Origin: Polaromonas sp. SP1
Lineage (GTDB): Bacteria; Pseudomonadota; Gammaproteobacteria; Burkholderiales; Burkholderiaceae_C
DNA: 64,000 nt
Direction of reading: 5' to 3'
Assembly: GCF_003711205.1 (NCBI RefSeq)
Contig: NZ_CP031013.1
Coordinates: forward strand, 3,452,501 to 3,516,500
Below the pieces are notes generated by a model. It had not been told where the DNA came from and did no database searches. It saw nothing but the letters and a program-made list of their open reading frames with translations. Of the stretch, positions 51,918-59,499 are shown one piece after another (the first letter of the stretch is position 1; the number at the start of each line of letters is the position of its first letter). A program made the translations under genes and the position numbers.

Positions 51918-53192
51918 ATGTCTCTTTTCCCCCATGTCGGCGATGCGGTGCCAAAGCGCCGCCCTTCAACTGCCATCGTTCCGGCCGTGATGGCAACCTT
52001 CACATTGCTGGCCGCCATCCACCTGGCAACGAGCGCGCAGGCACCGTCCGGGCTGCCGCTTGTAGTGGCCCTGGCCGCTGCGACCTGTGGTGTGGCCTGG
52101 CTACTGGCCGTACGGGATGGGGCGCGAGACCGCGCAGGCAAACAGGCCCTGGAGGGCGCGGACGCCAGGCTGGCAGGATTGCTGGACTCTGCCATGGACG
52201 CCATCATCACCGTTGACAGCGAGCAAAACGTGATTCTCTACAACCAGGCGGCCGAGAAGATCTTCGGCTGGCCTACGCGCGAAATGCTGGGCCAGCCGCT
52301 CACGCGCCTGATCCCCCAGAGACACCGGGCTGCGCACGGCGACCAGGTCAGGCGTTTCGGCCAGACCGGCACGACCTCGCGGCGCATGGGAGACGGCACG
52401 GTGCTCTATGGACAGAGGGCTAGCGGCGAGGAGTTCCCGCTGGAAGCCTCGATCTCGCAGCTTGATACCGTGCACGGCAAGATTTACACCGTCATTCTTC
52501 GCGATGTGACCGAGCGCGTGCGCGCCAGCGAGGAACTGAGCGCCTTCGCATCGGCAGCCCACGCGATTCGCGAAAGCGAAAAAACACGGATCGCGCGCGA
52601 ACTGCACGACGAACTCGCACAGTCCCTGACGGCCATCAAGATGGACGCCACCTGGATCCGGGAGGCCGTGCCTGCCGACGCGGATGCGGTGCACGCCAAG
52701 CTGGATGACATGTTGGGCCTGCTCGACACGACGGTGGCTGCGACCCGGCGAATTGCCTCGGACTTGCGGCCGCTGCTGCTGGATGACCTCGGCCTCGTTC
52801 CTGCGATCCAGTGGCTGACCCACAACTTCAGCCAGCGCCACGGTGTGGCGTGCAGGCTGTCGCTGGATGAGGAGGTGGAGCTGGCCGAACCCTATGCCAC
52901 AGCCGTTTTCCGCATCGTGCAGGAGTCGCTCGTGAACGTGGCAAAGCATGCCGGCGCGTCGCAGGTTGACGTGCGCATTGAAAGAAGCCCCGCAGCCGTG
53001 ATTCTCGAAGTGGCCGACGACGGTGCCGGATTTGCGTTGAATGCGCCGCGCAAGGCCAGCTCGCTGGGCCTCATGGGTTTGCGTGAGCGGGCCCGCCTGC
53101 TGCAAGGCACGGTCGACATAGACACCGCGCCGGGGCGCGGCGCCCGCATACGGGTCAGCATCCCGGTGCCCGAGACAGGAGACATCACGTGA
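51918..53192 (+). CDS. PAS-domain sensor histidine kinase
   Basis: A 424-residue protein. Two membrane helices (about residues 16-65) precede a PAS domain (DSAMDAIITVDSEQNVILYN ... LIPQRHRAAHGDQVRRFG). Then come a HisKA_3 domain with the acceptor in KTRIARELHDELAQSL, and an HATPase (ESLVNVAKHAGAS, DDGAGF, LGLMGLRERARLL). The PAS His in RAAHGDQVRRF aligns by eye with the haem ligand of FixL, but the Arg typical of the FixL distal pocket is absent. It overlaps the response regulator by 4 bases, forming a pair. Confidence 0.9.
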   Translation: MSLFPHVGDAVPKRRPSTAIVPAVMATFTLLAAIHLATSAQAPSGLPLVVALAAATCGVAWLLAVRDGARDRAGKQALEGADARLAGLLDSAMDAIITVDSEQNVILYNQAAEKIFGWPTREMLGQPLTRLIPQRHRAAHGDQVRRFGQTGTTSRRMGDGTVLYGQRASGEEFPLEASISQLDTVHGKIYTVILRDVTERVRASEELSAFASAAHAIRESEKTRIARELHDELAQSLTAIKMDATWIREAVPADADAVHAKLDDMLGLLDTTVAATRRIASDLRPLLLDDLGLVPAIQWLTHNFSQRHGVACRLSLDEEVELAEPYATAVFRIVQESLVNVAKHAGASQVDVRIERSPAAVILEVADDGAGFALNAPRKASSLGLMGLRERARLLQGTVDIDTAPGRGARIRVSIPVPETGDIT

Positions 53193-53833
53193 TCAGGATT
53201 GTTATCGCCGACGACCATTCCATCGTGCGCGAAGGGCTCAAGCGCATCGTGTCATCCATTGACGGTATGGAAGTCTCCGGTGAAGCCGGCAACGGGACGG
53301 AGGTCATGCAGCGGGTGCGCGAACTGCTGTTTGATGTGCTGGTACTCGATCTTTCCATGCCCGGGCGCAGCGGCATGGAACTGATCAAACTGATCCGCGC
53401 CGAAAAACCGCAGGTGCGCATCCTGGTGTTGAGCATGCACCAGGAGTTGCAATACGCCGTGCGGGCCATTAAAAACGGCGCCAGCGGCTACCTCACCAAA
53501 GAGAGCGCCCCGGGCCAACTGGAGCAGGCGATACGCAAGGTAGCCTCCGGCGGCGCCTTTATCAGCGCTGAAGTTGCCGAGCAACTGGCGCTGGGCGCGA
53601 TGCCTGGCAGCCAGGTGGTGCCGCACGAAAGCCTGTCCAACCGCGAGTTCGAGGTGCTCCAGCTGCTGGTAGCCGATGTTTCCATGACGGACATCGCCAC
53701 CAGGCTGAACCTGTCGGTCAAAACTGTCAGCACCCATAAAACCAACCTCATGCAAAAGATGGGGTTGCAAAACCAGAACGAGCTGATCCGCTATGCGCTC
53801 AAGCACGGCTTGACGGAGCCGCTGGAGCCCTGA
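53189..53833 (+). CDS. NarL/FixJ-family response regulator
   Basis: A 214-residue protein: a receiver domain with DDHSIVREG and phospho-acceptor in VLVLDLSMPGRSG, then a LuxR-type HTH (LSNREFEVLQLLVADVSMTD, LNLSVKTVSTHKTNLMQKMG). It starts at GTG 53189, overlapping the kinase stop by 4 bases. It is presumably phosphorylated by the preceding PAS kinase. Targets are unknown; the flanking cco and fnr genes are obvious candidates. Confidence 0.93.
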   Translation: MIRIVIADDHSIVREGLKRIVSSIDGMEVSGEAGNGTEVMQRVRELLFDVLVLDLSMPGRSGMELIKLIRAEKPQVRILVLSMHQELQYAVRAIKNGASGYLTKESAPGQLEQAIRKVASGGAFISAEVAEQLALGAMPGSQVVPHESLSNREFEVLQLLVADVSMTDIATRLNLSVKTVSTHKTNLMQKMGLQNQNELIRYALKHGLTEPLEP

Positions 53834-53875
53834 GCCCCTCTTCCGCGGCTTCGGCCGCCAGGAAATAACGATGTG

Positions 53876-53889
53876 TTGACAAGCGTCAA
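53876..53889 (+). promoter_or_regulatory. FNR box of tandem usp gene
   Basis: TTGACAAGCGTCAA is a symmetrical TTGAC/GTCAA site. TACAGT at 53911-53916 sits at the -10 position of a class II promoter, and the start codon lies at 53950. Confidence 0.8.
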
Positions 53890-53949
53890 TACGGACGTTG
53901 GTGCACTGCCTACAGTCAGGGTATTCAAACTCTGAACCGGGGGTGTCCC

Positions 53950-54786
53950 TTGAGCAATGAACTCAAACAGCTGCTGGTCCACGCCGACGCCTCGCTACAA
54001 TTCGCGCAACGCCTCGAATTTGCCGGCCGGCTTGCCGCCCGGCATGGCGCCGGCATCACCGCACTGTATGCGTCGCCTTCGGCATCGGAGGCGATTCCTG
54101 CCGCTTCCGGCATGGGGCCCGGCCTGGCCGTGAGGCGGGAAAACGTGCAAGACACCGAACTGGCACGGGCGCGCTCACTATTCGAGCAGCTCAAACCCGT
54201 GGGGGTGCCGGCCGCCTGGGCTGAAATCCATGAATTCCCGCTGGTTCCCGCATTTGCGGAACAGGCGCTCTACGCCGATTTACTGGTGCTGGGTCAGCAT
54301 GGCCCGGGCGAGGGCTGGTCCACACTCATGCCCGCAGATTTTCCGGAAACCGTGATCGCCCTGAGCGGACGGCCCGCGGTGGTGCTGCCCTATACGTCGG
54401 CGAAGCCCGGTTTGCCGGGCAATGTGGTGATTGCCTGGAAACCCACTCGCGGGGCCGCGCGGGCCGTGACGGCGGCCCTGCCCATCCTGCGCAACGCCAA
54501 TGCCGTGCATATCCTGAGCTGGGGCGCCGATGCCGCCGCAGGCATCGGTGCAGGCCCGAGCATCGTCTCCTACCTCAAAGCCCATGGCATCCAGGCCACC
54601 TGGCAACAGGAAGAGACGGAGCCCGAGAACCTGGGTGACCTGCTGTTGTCGCGCGCATTCGACCTGCAGGCGGACTTGCTGGTGATGGGCTGCTATGGCC
54701 GTTCCCGCGCCCATGAATGGGTGCTCGGCGGTGCGTCCCGAACCGTACTCAAGAGCATGACCCTGCCTGTATTGATGGCGCATTAA
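53950..54786 (+). CDS. Tandem-domain universal stress protein
   Basis: A 278-residue protein with two Usp-fold halves. It is read from TTG 53950, which follows the FNR-type promoter. The second half keeps the nucleotide-binding pattern VMGCYGRSRAHEWVLGGASR; the first half is degenerate at this site (VLGQHGPGEGWSTL). Two-domain Usps of this kind are anaerobically induced in other proteobacteria. Single gene. Confidence 0.87.
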   Translation: MSNELKQLLVHADASLQFAQRLEFAGRLAARHGAGITALYASPSASEAIPAASGMGPGLAVRRENVQDTELARARSLFEQLKPVGVPAAWAEIHEFPLVPAFAEQALYADLLVLGQHGPGEGWSTLMPADFPETVIALSGRPAVVLPYTSAKPGLPGNVVIAWKPTRGAARAVTAALPILRNANAVHILSWGADAAAGIGAGPSIVSYLKAHGIQATWQQEETEPENLGDLLLSRAFDLQADLLVMGCYGRSRAHEWVLGGASRTVLKSMTLPVLMAH

Positions 54787-54923
54787 CGCGCGCCAGGGCG
54801 GCAAAAACTCGGAAAATTCCGAGAGGCGCTCGGAGCGACGGCGCCGGCAAACCAGCGTTATCCGAGCCGGCCTTTCAGCAAACGCCGATGTCGCTGCGGC
54901 CATGCCTCGGCGACAGTAGAGGC

Positions 54924-55358
54924 ATGCAACACACCGCTTCACCCATCCGGGTTTTCCTGGCCGATGATTCCGCGCTGAGCCGCCGCCGGGTGGCCGAGAT
55001 GCTCACGGCCCAGGGCATGGTGATCACCGGCCAGGCCAATACGCCACAGTCTGCTGTGTCCGGCATTCTGGCGACACAACCTGACGTTGTGGTGCTGGAT
55101 GTGCAGTTCGAAAACGGCACGGGGATGCAGGTGCTTCAGGCCGTTTTCAAAACCTCCCCGACTATCCCATTCATCATCCTCAGCAACCATGCGGAGCCGG
55201 CCTACCGCGCGCGTTACCTGGCTGCGGGCGCCCTCCAGTTCCTCGACAAAAGCAGCGAATTCAATGAACTCGGCGAAGCCGCAGTCCGGCTTGCGAGGCT
55301 GCAACGTTCAGGCCGGTCTATTTCTTCCCTTCAACCCCAGGAGCCGCTATGTCCCTAG
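54924..55358 (+). CDS. Stand-alone receiver protein overlapping fnr
   Basis: A 144-residue protein from ATG 54924. It is a single receiver domain with IRVFLADDSALSRRR, phospho-acceptor Asp in VVVLDVQFENGTG, Ser in IILSNHA, and Lys in FLDKSSEF. There is no DNA-binding output. Its last 10 bases overlap the start of fnr, so it is translated with the oxygen regulator. It may modulate a kinase or FNR itself; this is speculation from gene order. The cognate kinase is unknown. Confidence 0.87.
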   Translation: MQHTASPIRVFLADDSALSRRRVAEMLTAQGMVITGQANTPQSAVSGILATQPDVVVLDVQFENGTGMQVLQAVFKTSPTIPFIILSNHAEPAYRARYLAAGALQFLDKSSEFNELGEAAVRLARLQRSGRSISSLQPQEPLCP

Positions 55359-56131
55359 CTCAATCCCCCGCCATTGGCGCATCGCAAGCGGAGAACCTCA
55401 ATTCGCCGCAGGGATCCACCATCCCGCCGCTGAAGACCCACTGCTCAAACTGCAGCCTGCGCGACATCTGCCTGCCTTGCGGCATGAAGCCTTCCGATGT
55501 GGATGTCCTGGACAACCTTCATTTCAACCGCACCAAGGTCAAGGCGGGACAGACGCTCTACCATGAAGGGCAAACGTTCCGGAACATCTACGCGGTACGC
55601 ATGGGCACCTTCAAGTCCAGCCTGACGCTGGCAGACGGCCGTGAGCAGGTCAGCGGCTTCCAGATGGCCGGCGAGCTGATGGGCCTGGACGGCGTCGCAG
55701 ACGGCGCCTACGCCAGCAACTCCACCGCCATTGAAGACACCGAGGTTTGCACCATTCCCTACGACCAGATCAGCGGCCTGGCTGCGACCAGCGCCGACCT
55801 GCAGCAGGCTGTCAGCCGGTTGATGAGCCGGGAAATCGTCAGGGAGCACAGCCTGATGATGCTGCTGGGCAGCATGAATGCTGAAGAGCGGCTTGCCGCC
55901 TTCCTGCTCAACCTGTCGCAGCGGCTCAAGCTGCGCGGCTACTCAGCCAGCGAATTCCACCTGCGCATGTCGCGCGCCGAAATCGGCAGCTACCTGGGCA
56001 TGAAGCTGGAAACCGTGAGCCGCACTTTTTCCGCATTCCAGCAGCAGGGCATTCTGGAAGTTGACAAGCGCCATATCCGCATCCTTGAAGCCGCAGCCCT
56101 TCAGCGGGTCTTTGATACCCGGGTTCACTGA
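55349..56131 (+). CDS. fnr: FNR-type oxygen-sensing transcription regulator
   Basis: A 260-residue CRP/FNR regulator. The [4Fe-4S] ligands are Cys32, Cys35, Cys41 and Cys134, spaced as in E. coli FNR (20, 23, 29, 122); Cys44 is extra, as in E. coli (Cys16 class aside). The effector-like beta-roll is followed by an HTH with recognition helix GMKLETVSRTFSAFQ; E-x-x-S-R reads TTGAT half-sites. CAGGAG lies 6 bases before ATG 55349. The protein should be active without oxygen and bind the boxes listed in this window. It overlaps the convergent desaturase gene by 7 bases. Confidence 0.95.
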   Translation: MSLAQSPAIGASQAENLNSPQGSTIPPLKTHCSNCSLRDICLPCGMKPSDVDVLDNLHFNRTKVKAGQTLYHEGQTFRNIYAVRMGTFKSSLTLADGREQVSGFQMAGELMGLDGVADGAYASNSTAIEDTEVCTIPYDQISGLAATSADLQQAVSRLMSREIVREHSLMMLLGSMNAEERLAAFLLNLSQRLKLRGYSASEFHLRMSRAEIGSYLGMKLETVSRTFSAFQQQGILEVDKRHIRILEAAALQRVFDTRVH

Positions 56132-57207
56132 GACGCCGGCGCAATACCGTCCATTGTTTCAGCGGTCGGATTGCCGGAAAAATCCGTCCACTGCCGCCGT
56201 TCGAAGTCATAGAGTTTGCAGCGGCGCGCCGTGTCAAAGTACCAGCGCCAGGAAAAAGGCTGCACCACGATATGCCCGGGCAATTTTTCCTCTAGCAGGG
56301 CCTGGGCCTTTTTCAGCCGGTACAGCGGCACGCCCATGTCCACATGGTGGGCAGTGTGCTCCATGATGTGATGCAGCGCCGCACCGAACAGTGAGTTGAA
56401 GGTCAGGTGCACGGTGGTGGAGACAAAGGGGTTGGCATCCGACCAGCTCTTTTTGTTGTCATACCAGGCGATGCGGGTATGTGTGTGGTGCACATAAACG
56501 ACAAAACCGATCAAGCCGTTCCACACCAGAAGCGGCAGGAAAAAGCCGACAGCCAAAAGCCAGATCGTTGACTGGCCGGTGGCGGAAGCTGCGATCACAA
56601 GGCCCGCGGCCCATACTGCGGCGGCGGCAGTCACCAGCAAGCTGTCCGCCACAAAAATCCCGCGCCGCGTGGGCATCACGCTTTGGGACGGAAAGTACAG
56701 CCGCTTCCACCAGATTTCCACGAGGTAGTAGAGCCAGGGCGCCCAGCCGCTACGGTAAGTGCGCTCCAGCCACTGCTTCCAGACAGGCATGCGCTGGTAG
56801 GCGTTCAGGGTTGCCGGCTGCCAGACAAAGTCAAACCCGCTGAGGTTGGTATAGCCATGGTGCACGACGTTGTGCCCGACATCCCACAGGCTGTAGGGCG
56901 TGAGCGACGGCAAAAAAAGCACGCGCCCCAGCCAGCGGTTGAGCTTGCGGTGAGGGGTAAAGCTTTGATGGCAGGCGTCGTGACCGAGGATGAAGAGCCT
57001 GGCGATCATGAATCCGGCGAGCGTCGCCATGAATACCTGCACGGCGGGGTGGCCCGCAAGCACCGCACCGGCCATGCAGGCGCTGAACAAGACGATGTCC
57101 ATCAGGGACAGGGCCAATGCCAGCCCGGTACTTTTGGCCGAGACGGGGAGAAGCCAGGAGCGGAGAATTTTTCGGTGGGGAAGGGGAGTTGTTTGGGCAA
57201 TGGACAT
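56125..57207 (-). CDS. Membrane fatty acid desaturase
   Basis: A 360-residue integral membrane di-iron enzyme. The three histidine boxes are LGHDACHQSF, HNVVHHGYTN and HIMEHTAHHVDMG. Four hydrophobic helices surround them. It introduces a double bond in acyl chains using oxygen and reduced donors. It is convergent with fnr (7-base overlap) and divergent from hemN, with an FNR-type box (57291-57304) about 90 bases upstream of its start. Oxygen use makes repression by FNR more likely than activation. Confidence 0.9.
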   Translation of the reverse strand: MSIAQTTPLPHRKILRSWLLPVSAKSTGLALALSLMDIVLFSACMAGAVLAGHPAVQVFMATLAGFMIARLFILGHDACHQSFTPHRKLNRWLGRVLFLPSLTPYSLWDVGHNVVHHGYTNLSGFDFVWQPATLNAYQRMPVWKQWLERTYRSGWAPWLYYLVEIWWKRLYFPSQSVMPTRRGIFVADSLLVTAAAAVWAAGLVIAASATGQSTIWLLAVGFFLPLLVWNGLIGFVVYVHHTHTRIAWYDNKKSWSDANPFVSTTVHLTFNSLFGAALHHIMEHTAHHVDMGVPLYRLKKAQALLEEKLPGHIVVQPFSWRWYFDTARRCKLYDFERRQWTDFSGNPTAETMDGIAPASQ

Positions 57208-57290
57208 GAGGCGTGAGGATCTGGCGCCTGGGATCGATTGCCCCCGGCGGAGGAAAAGCCGTCAGCTTACGGCGCTCCCCGTTCAGCAAT

Positions 57291-57304
57291 TTGACACAGG
57301 TCAA
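57291..57304 (-). promoter_or_regulatory. FNR-type box, desaturase side
   Basis: TTGACACAGGTCAA fits TTGAY-N4-RTCAA. It is the desaturase-proximal of two boxes in the 209-base divergent region between the desaturase and hemN. The centres of the two boxes are 58 bases apart. Confidence 0.75.
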
Positions 57305-57348
57305 GGGCAACGCAAACGCCCGGCATCGGCTCAACACCTCAACTTCCG

Positions 57349-57362
57349 TTGATCCACATCAA
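57349..57362 (+). promoter_or_regulatory. FNR box of hemN (exact consensus)
   Basis: TTGATCCACATCAA matches TTGAT-N4-ATCAA at all ten positions. It is centred 62 bases before ATG 57417, consistent with a -41.5 activator position and a short leader. Confidence 0.88.
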
Positions 57363-57416
57363 CATGGCAGGGATTGCAGGGCGGCACATTGGAGGCCTCA
57401 CTCCCTGAAAACTTGC

Positions 57417-58799
57417 ATGCCTGCCGTTCTACCCCAAGCCCTGCGCCGGTTCGATATTTCCGGCCCCCGGTATACCTCTTTTCCCACGGCCGACCGCTTT
57501 GTCGAAGCCTTCACCGCCGTCGACCACTGCCGCGCGCTGGATGACAGGCGCGCAAGGGCCGGGGCCTCGGCCACGCCGCTGTCACTCTATGTGCACGTTC
57601 CGTTTTGCGAATCGCTGTGCTACTACTGCGCCTGCAACAAGATCATCACCAAACAGCACAGCCGCGCCGCCGCCTACCTGGGCTACCTGGAGCGCGAAGT
57701 CGCCCTGTACACGGCGCGCCTGGGGCAGGGCCAGCCCGTCAGCCAGCTACACCTGGGCGGCGGCACGCCGACTTTTCTGTCTGATGCAGAGCTCGCGCGG
57801 CTCATGGACATGCTCAGGCGCAACTTCGACTTCACACCCGGCGCTGAAATGGCCATCGAGGTGGACCCGCGCACCGTCGACAACGCGCGCCTGGCGGCGC
57901 TGGCGGCCCTGGGCTTTAACCGCCTGAGCTTCGGCGTGCAGGACTTCGATCCGGACGTGCAGAAAGCCGTGCACCGCGTCCAGCCCGCCGAACAGGTGTT
58001 CGCGCTGGTCGCACAGGCGCGCGCGCTCGGCTTCGAATCCGTCAACGTGGACCTGATCTACGGCCTGCCGCGGCAGACGCAGACCTCCTTCGCGCGCACC
58101 ATACGGCAGATCGAGGAACTCAAGCCCGACCGTATTGCCCTGTATGCCTACGCCCATTTGCCCGAGCGCTTTAAACCGCAGCGGCACATACCGCTTGCGC
58201 TGCTGCCGGCGGCTGAGGACAAGGCTGCCATGCTGGCCGACGCCATGCAGCGCTTTCAGGGCGCCGGCTACCGCTACATCGGCATGGACCACTTCGCGCT
58301 CGAGAATGACGCGCTGGCCGTGGCCAGCCGCGAGGGCCGGCTGCACCGTAACTTTCAGGGCTACAGCACACAACCCGATCGGGACCTGATCGGCCTGGGT
58401 GTTTCGGCCATAGGCGCGGTCGGCGCTACTTACAGCCAAAACGCCAAGACCCTGGAGGAATACTGCGATCTCCTGGATCAAGGGCGCTTTCCGGTGGCAA
58501 GAGGGCTGGCGCTCAGCCGCGACGACCTCGCGCGCCGCACGGTGATCATGGCCATCATGTGCCAGGGACGGGTCTGGTTCGAATCGATAGAGCTCGCGTG
58601 GATGCTGGATTTCAAGACCTACTTCGCCCCGGAGCTCGAACGCTTGAGTGAACTGGAAGAAGGCGGTCTGCTGCGGCTGTCCGACACCGGCATTGAGGTG
58701 ACGCCCGAAGGCCGCTTCGTGCTGCGCGCAGTGGCCATGGTGTTTGACCGCTACCTGCAGTCCGACCTCAACCGCAGCCGCTTCTCGCGCATTATTTGA
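57417..58799 (+). CDS. hemN: Oxygen-independent coproporphyrinogen III oxidase
   Basis: A 460-residue radical-SAM enzyme of haem synthesis that replaces the oxygen-dependent HemF under anoxia. ATG 57417 is chosen; the protein then starts near RRFDISGPRYTSFPTADRF, as in HemN. The cluster motif is C-x3-C-x2-C in CESLCYYCACNK, followed by LHLGGGTPTFL and the conserved NVDLIYGLPRQT. The length matches E. coli HemN (457). It is FNR-controlled from the box at 57349. The next gene starts directly after its stop. Confidence 0.95.
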   Translation: MPAVLPQALRRFDISGPRYTSFPTADRFVEAFTAVDHCRALDDRRARAGASATPLSLYVHVPFCESLCYYCACNKIITKQHSRAAAYLGYLEREVALYTARLGQGQPVSQLHLGGGTPTFLSDAELARLMDMLRRNFDFTPGAEMAIEVDPRTVDNARLAALAALGFNRLSFGVQDFDPDVQKAVHRVQPAEQVFALVAQARALGFESVNVDLIYGLPRQTQTSFARTIRQIEELKPDRIALYAYAHLPERFKPQRHIPLALLPAAEDKAAMLADAMQRFQGAGYRYIGMDHFALENDALAVASREGRLHRNFQGYSTQPDRDLIGLGVSAIGAVGATYSQNAKTLEEYCDLLDQGRFPVARGLALSRDDLARRTVIMAIMCQGRVWFESIELAWMLDFKTYFAPELERLSELEEGGLLRLSDTGIEVTPEGRFVLRAVAMVFDRYLQSDLNRSRFSRII

Positions 58800-59492
58800 T
58801 TGCAGCCAGCCGTGTCTTATGCGCTCTTCGCCACTGCTTTGCTGATGGGCCTTGCCGGAGGCCCGCATTGCGCGGTGATGTGCGGCGCGGCCTGCGGCGG
58901 CTTGCGGCGCATCGGCGGGCAAAGGCGGCCGCAGTCACCGCTGGTCTTCCAGGCCGGGCGTCTTGCGGGCTATTCCACCGCGGGTGCGGCGGCAGCGGCG
59001 GCGGTGCAAAGTTTTGCCTGGATCACGGAACAGGCCGCCGCGGTCAAGCCGCTTTGGGTGCTGTTTCACCTGGCCGTGCTGGGCTGGGGGCTGATGCTGG
59101 TGGTCAAAGCCAGCCAGCCGGCCTGGGCCGACCGGGCAGGGCGCTCGGCCTGGTCCCGGGTGGGGGCCGTGGCCGCATCGCGCGGCGGCATGTTTGCGGT
59201 GGGCGCGCTGTGGGCCTTCATGCCCTGCAGCCTGCTCTACTCGGCGCTGCTCGTGGCGTCCCTGAGTGGTGGGGCGCTTCAGGGCGCGCTGGTCATGGCA
59301 GCTTTTGCGGTGGGTAGCGGTGCTTCTCTGCTGCTGGCGCCCAGGCTGCTGGCCGGGCTGCGACGCGCCGGTAACAGGCTGGGCGGCCAGCTGGGCGTGC
59401 GTCTGGCCGGCGGTGTGCTGGTGCTGGCAGCCGCGTTCGGTTTGTGGAGCGACATGTTGCACCGCATCGCGCTGTGGTGCGGGCTGGCCTGA
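58800..59492 (+). CDS. TauE/SafE-like (urease accessory UreH-like) membrane protein
   Basis: A 230-residue membrane protein with about six helices. The N-terminal GLAGGPHCAVMCGAACGGL and the internal repeat GALWAFMPCSLLYSALLVAS mark the sulfite exporter TauE/SafE (DUF2 UreH-like) group often found beside cco and ccoI genes. Paired Cys residues at the start of the two repeats suggest metal transport, perhaps copper for the cbb3 oxidase. TTG 58800 begins right after the hemN stop; GTG 58812 is an alternative. It is probably co-transcribed with hemN. Confidence 0.75.
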   Translation: MQPAVSYALFATALLMGLAGGPHCAVMCGAACGGLRRIGGQRRPQSPLVFQAGRLAGYSTAGAAAAAAVQSFAWITEQAAAVKPLWVLFHLAVLGWGLMLVVKASQPAWADRAGRSAWSRVGAVAASRGGMFAVGALWAFMPCSLLYSALLVASLSGGALQGALVMAAFAVGSGASLLLAPRLLAGLRRAGNRLGGQLGVRLAGGVLVLAAAFGLWSDMLHRIALWCGLA

Positions 59493-59499
59493 CACCGTC

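Noticed and set aside
51918..53192. Annotation of the PAS kinase as FixL
   Set aside because: One His aligned with the haem ligand is not enough. The kinase subfamily differs and the distal Arg is absent, so only a PAS kinase is claimed.
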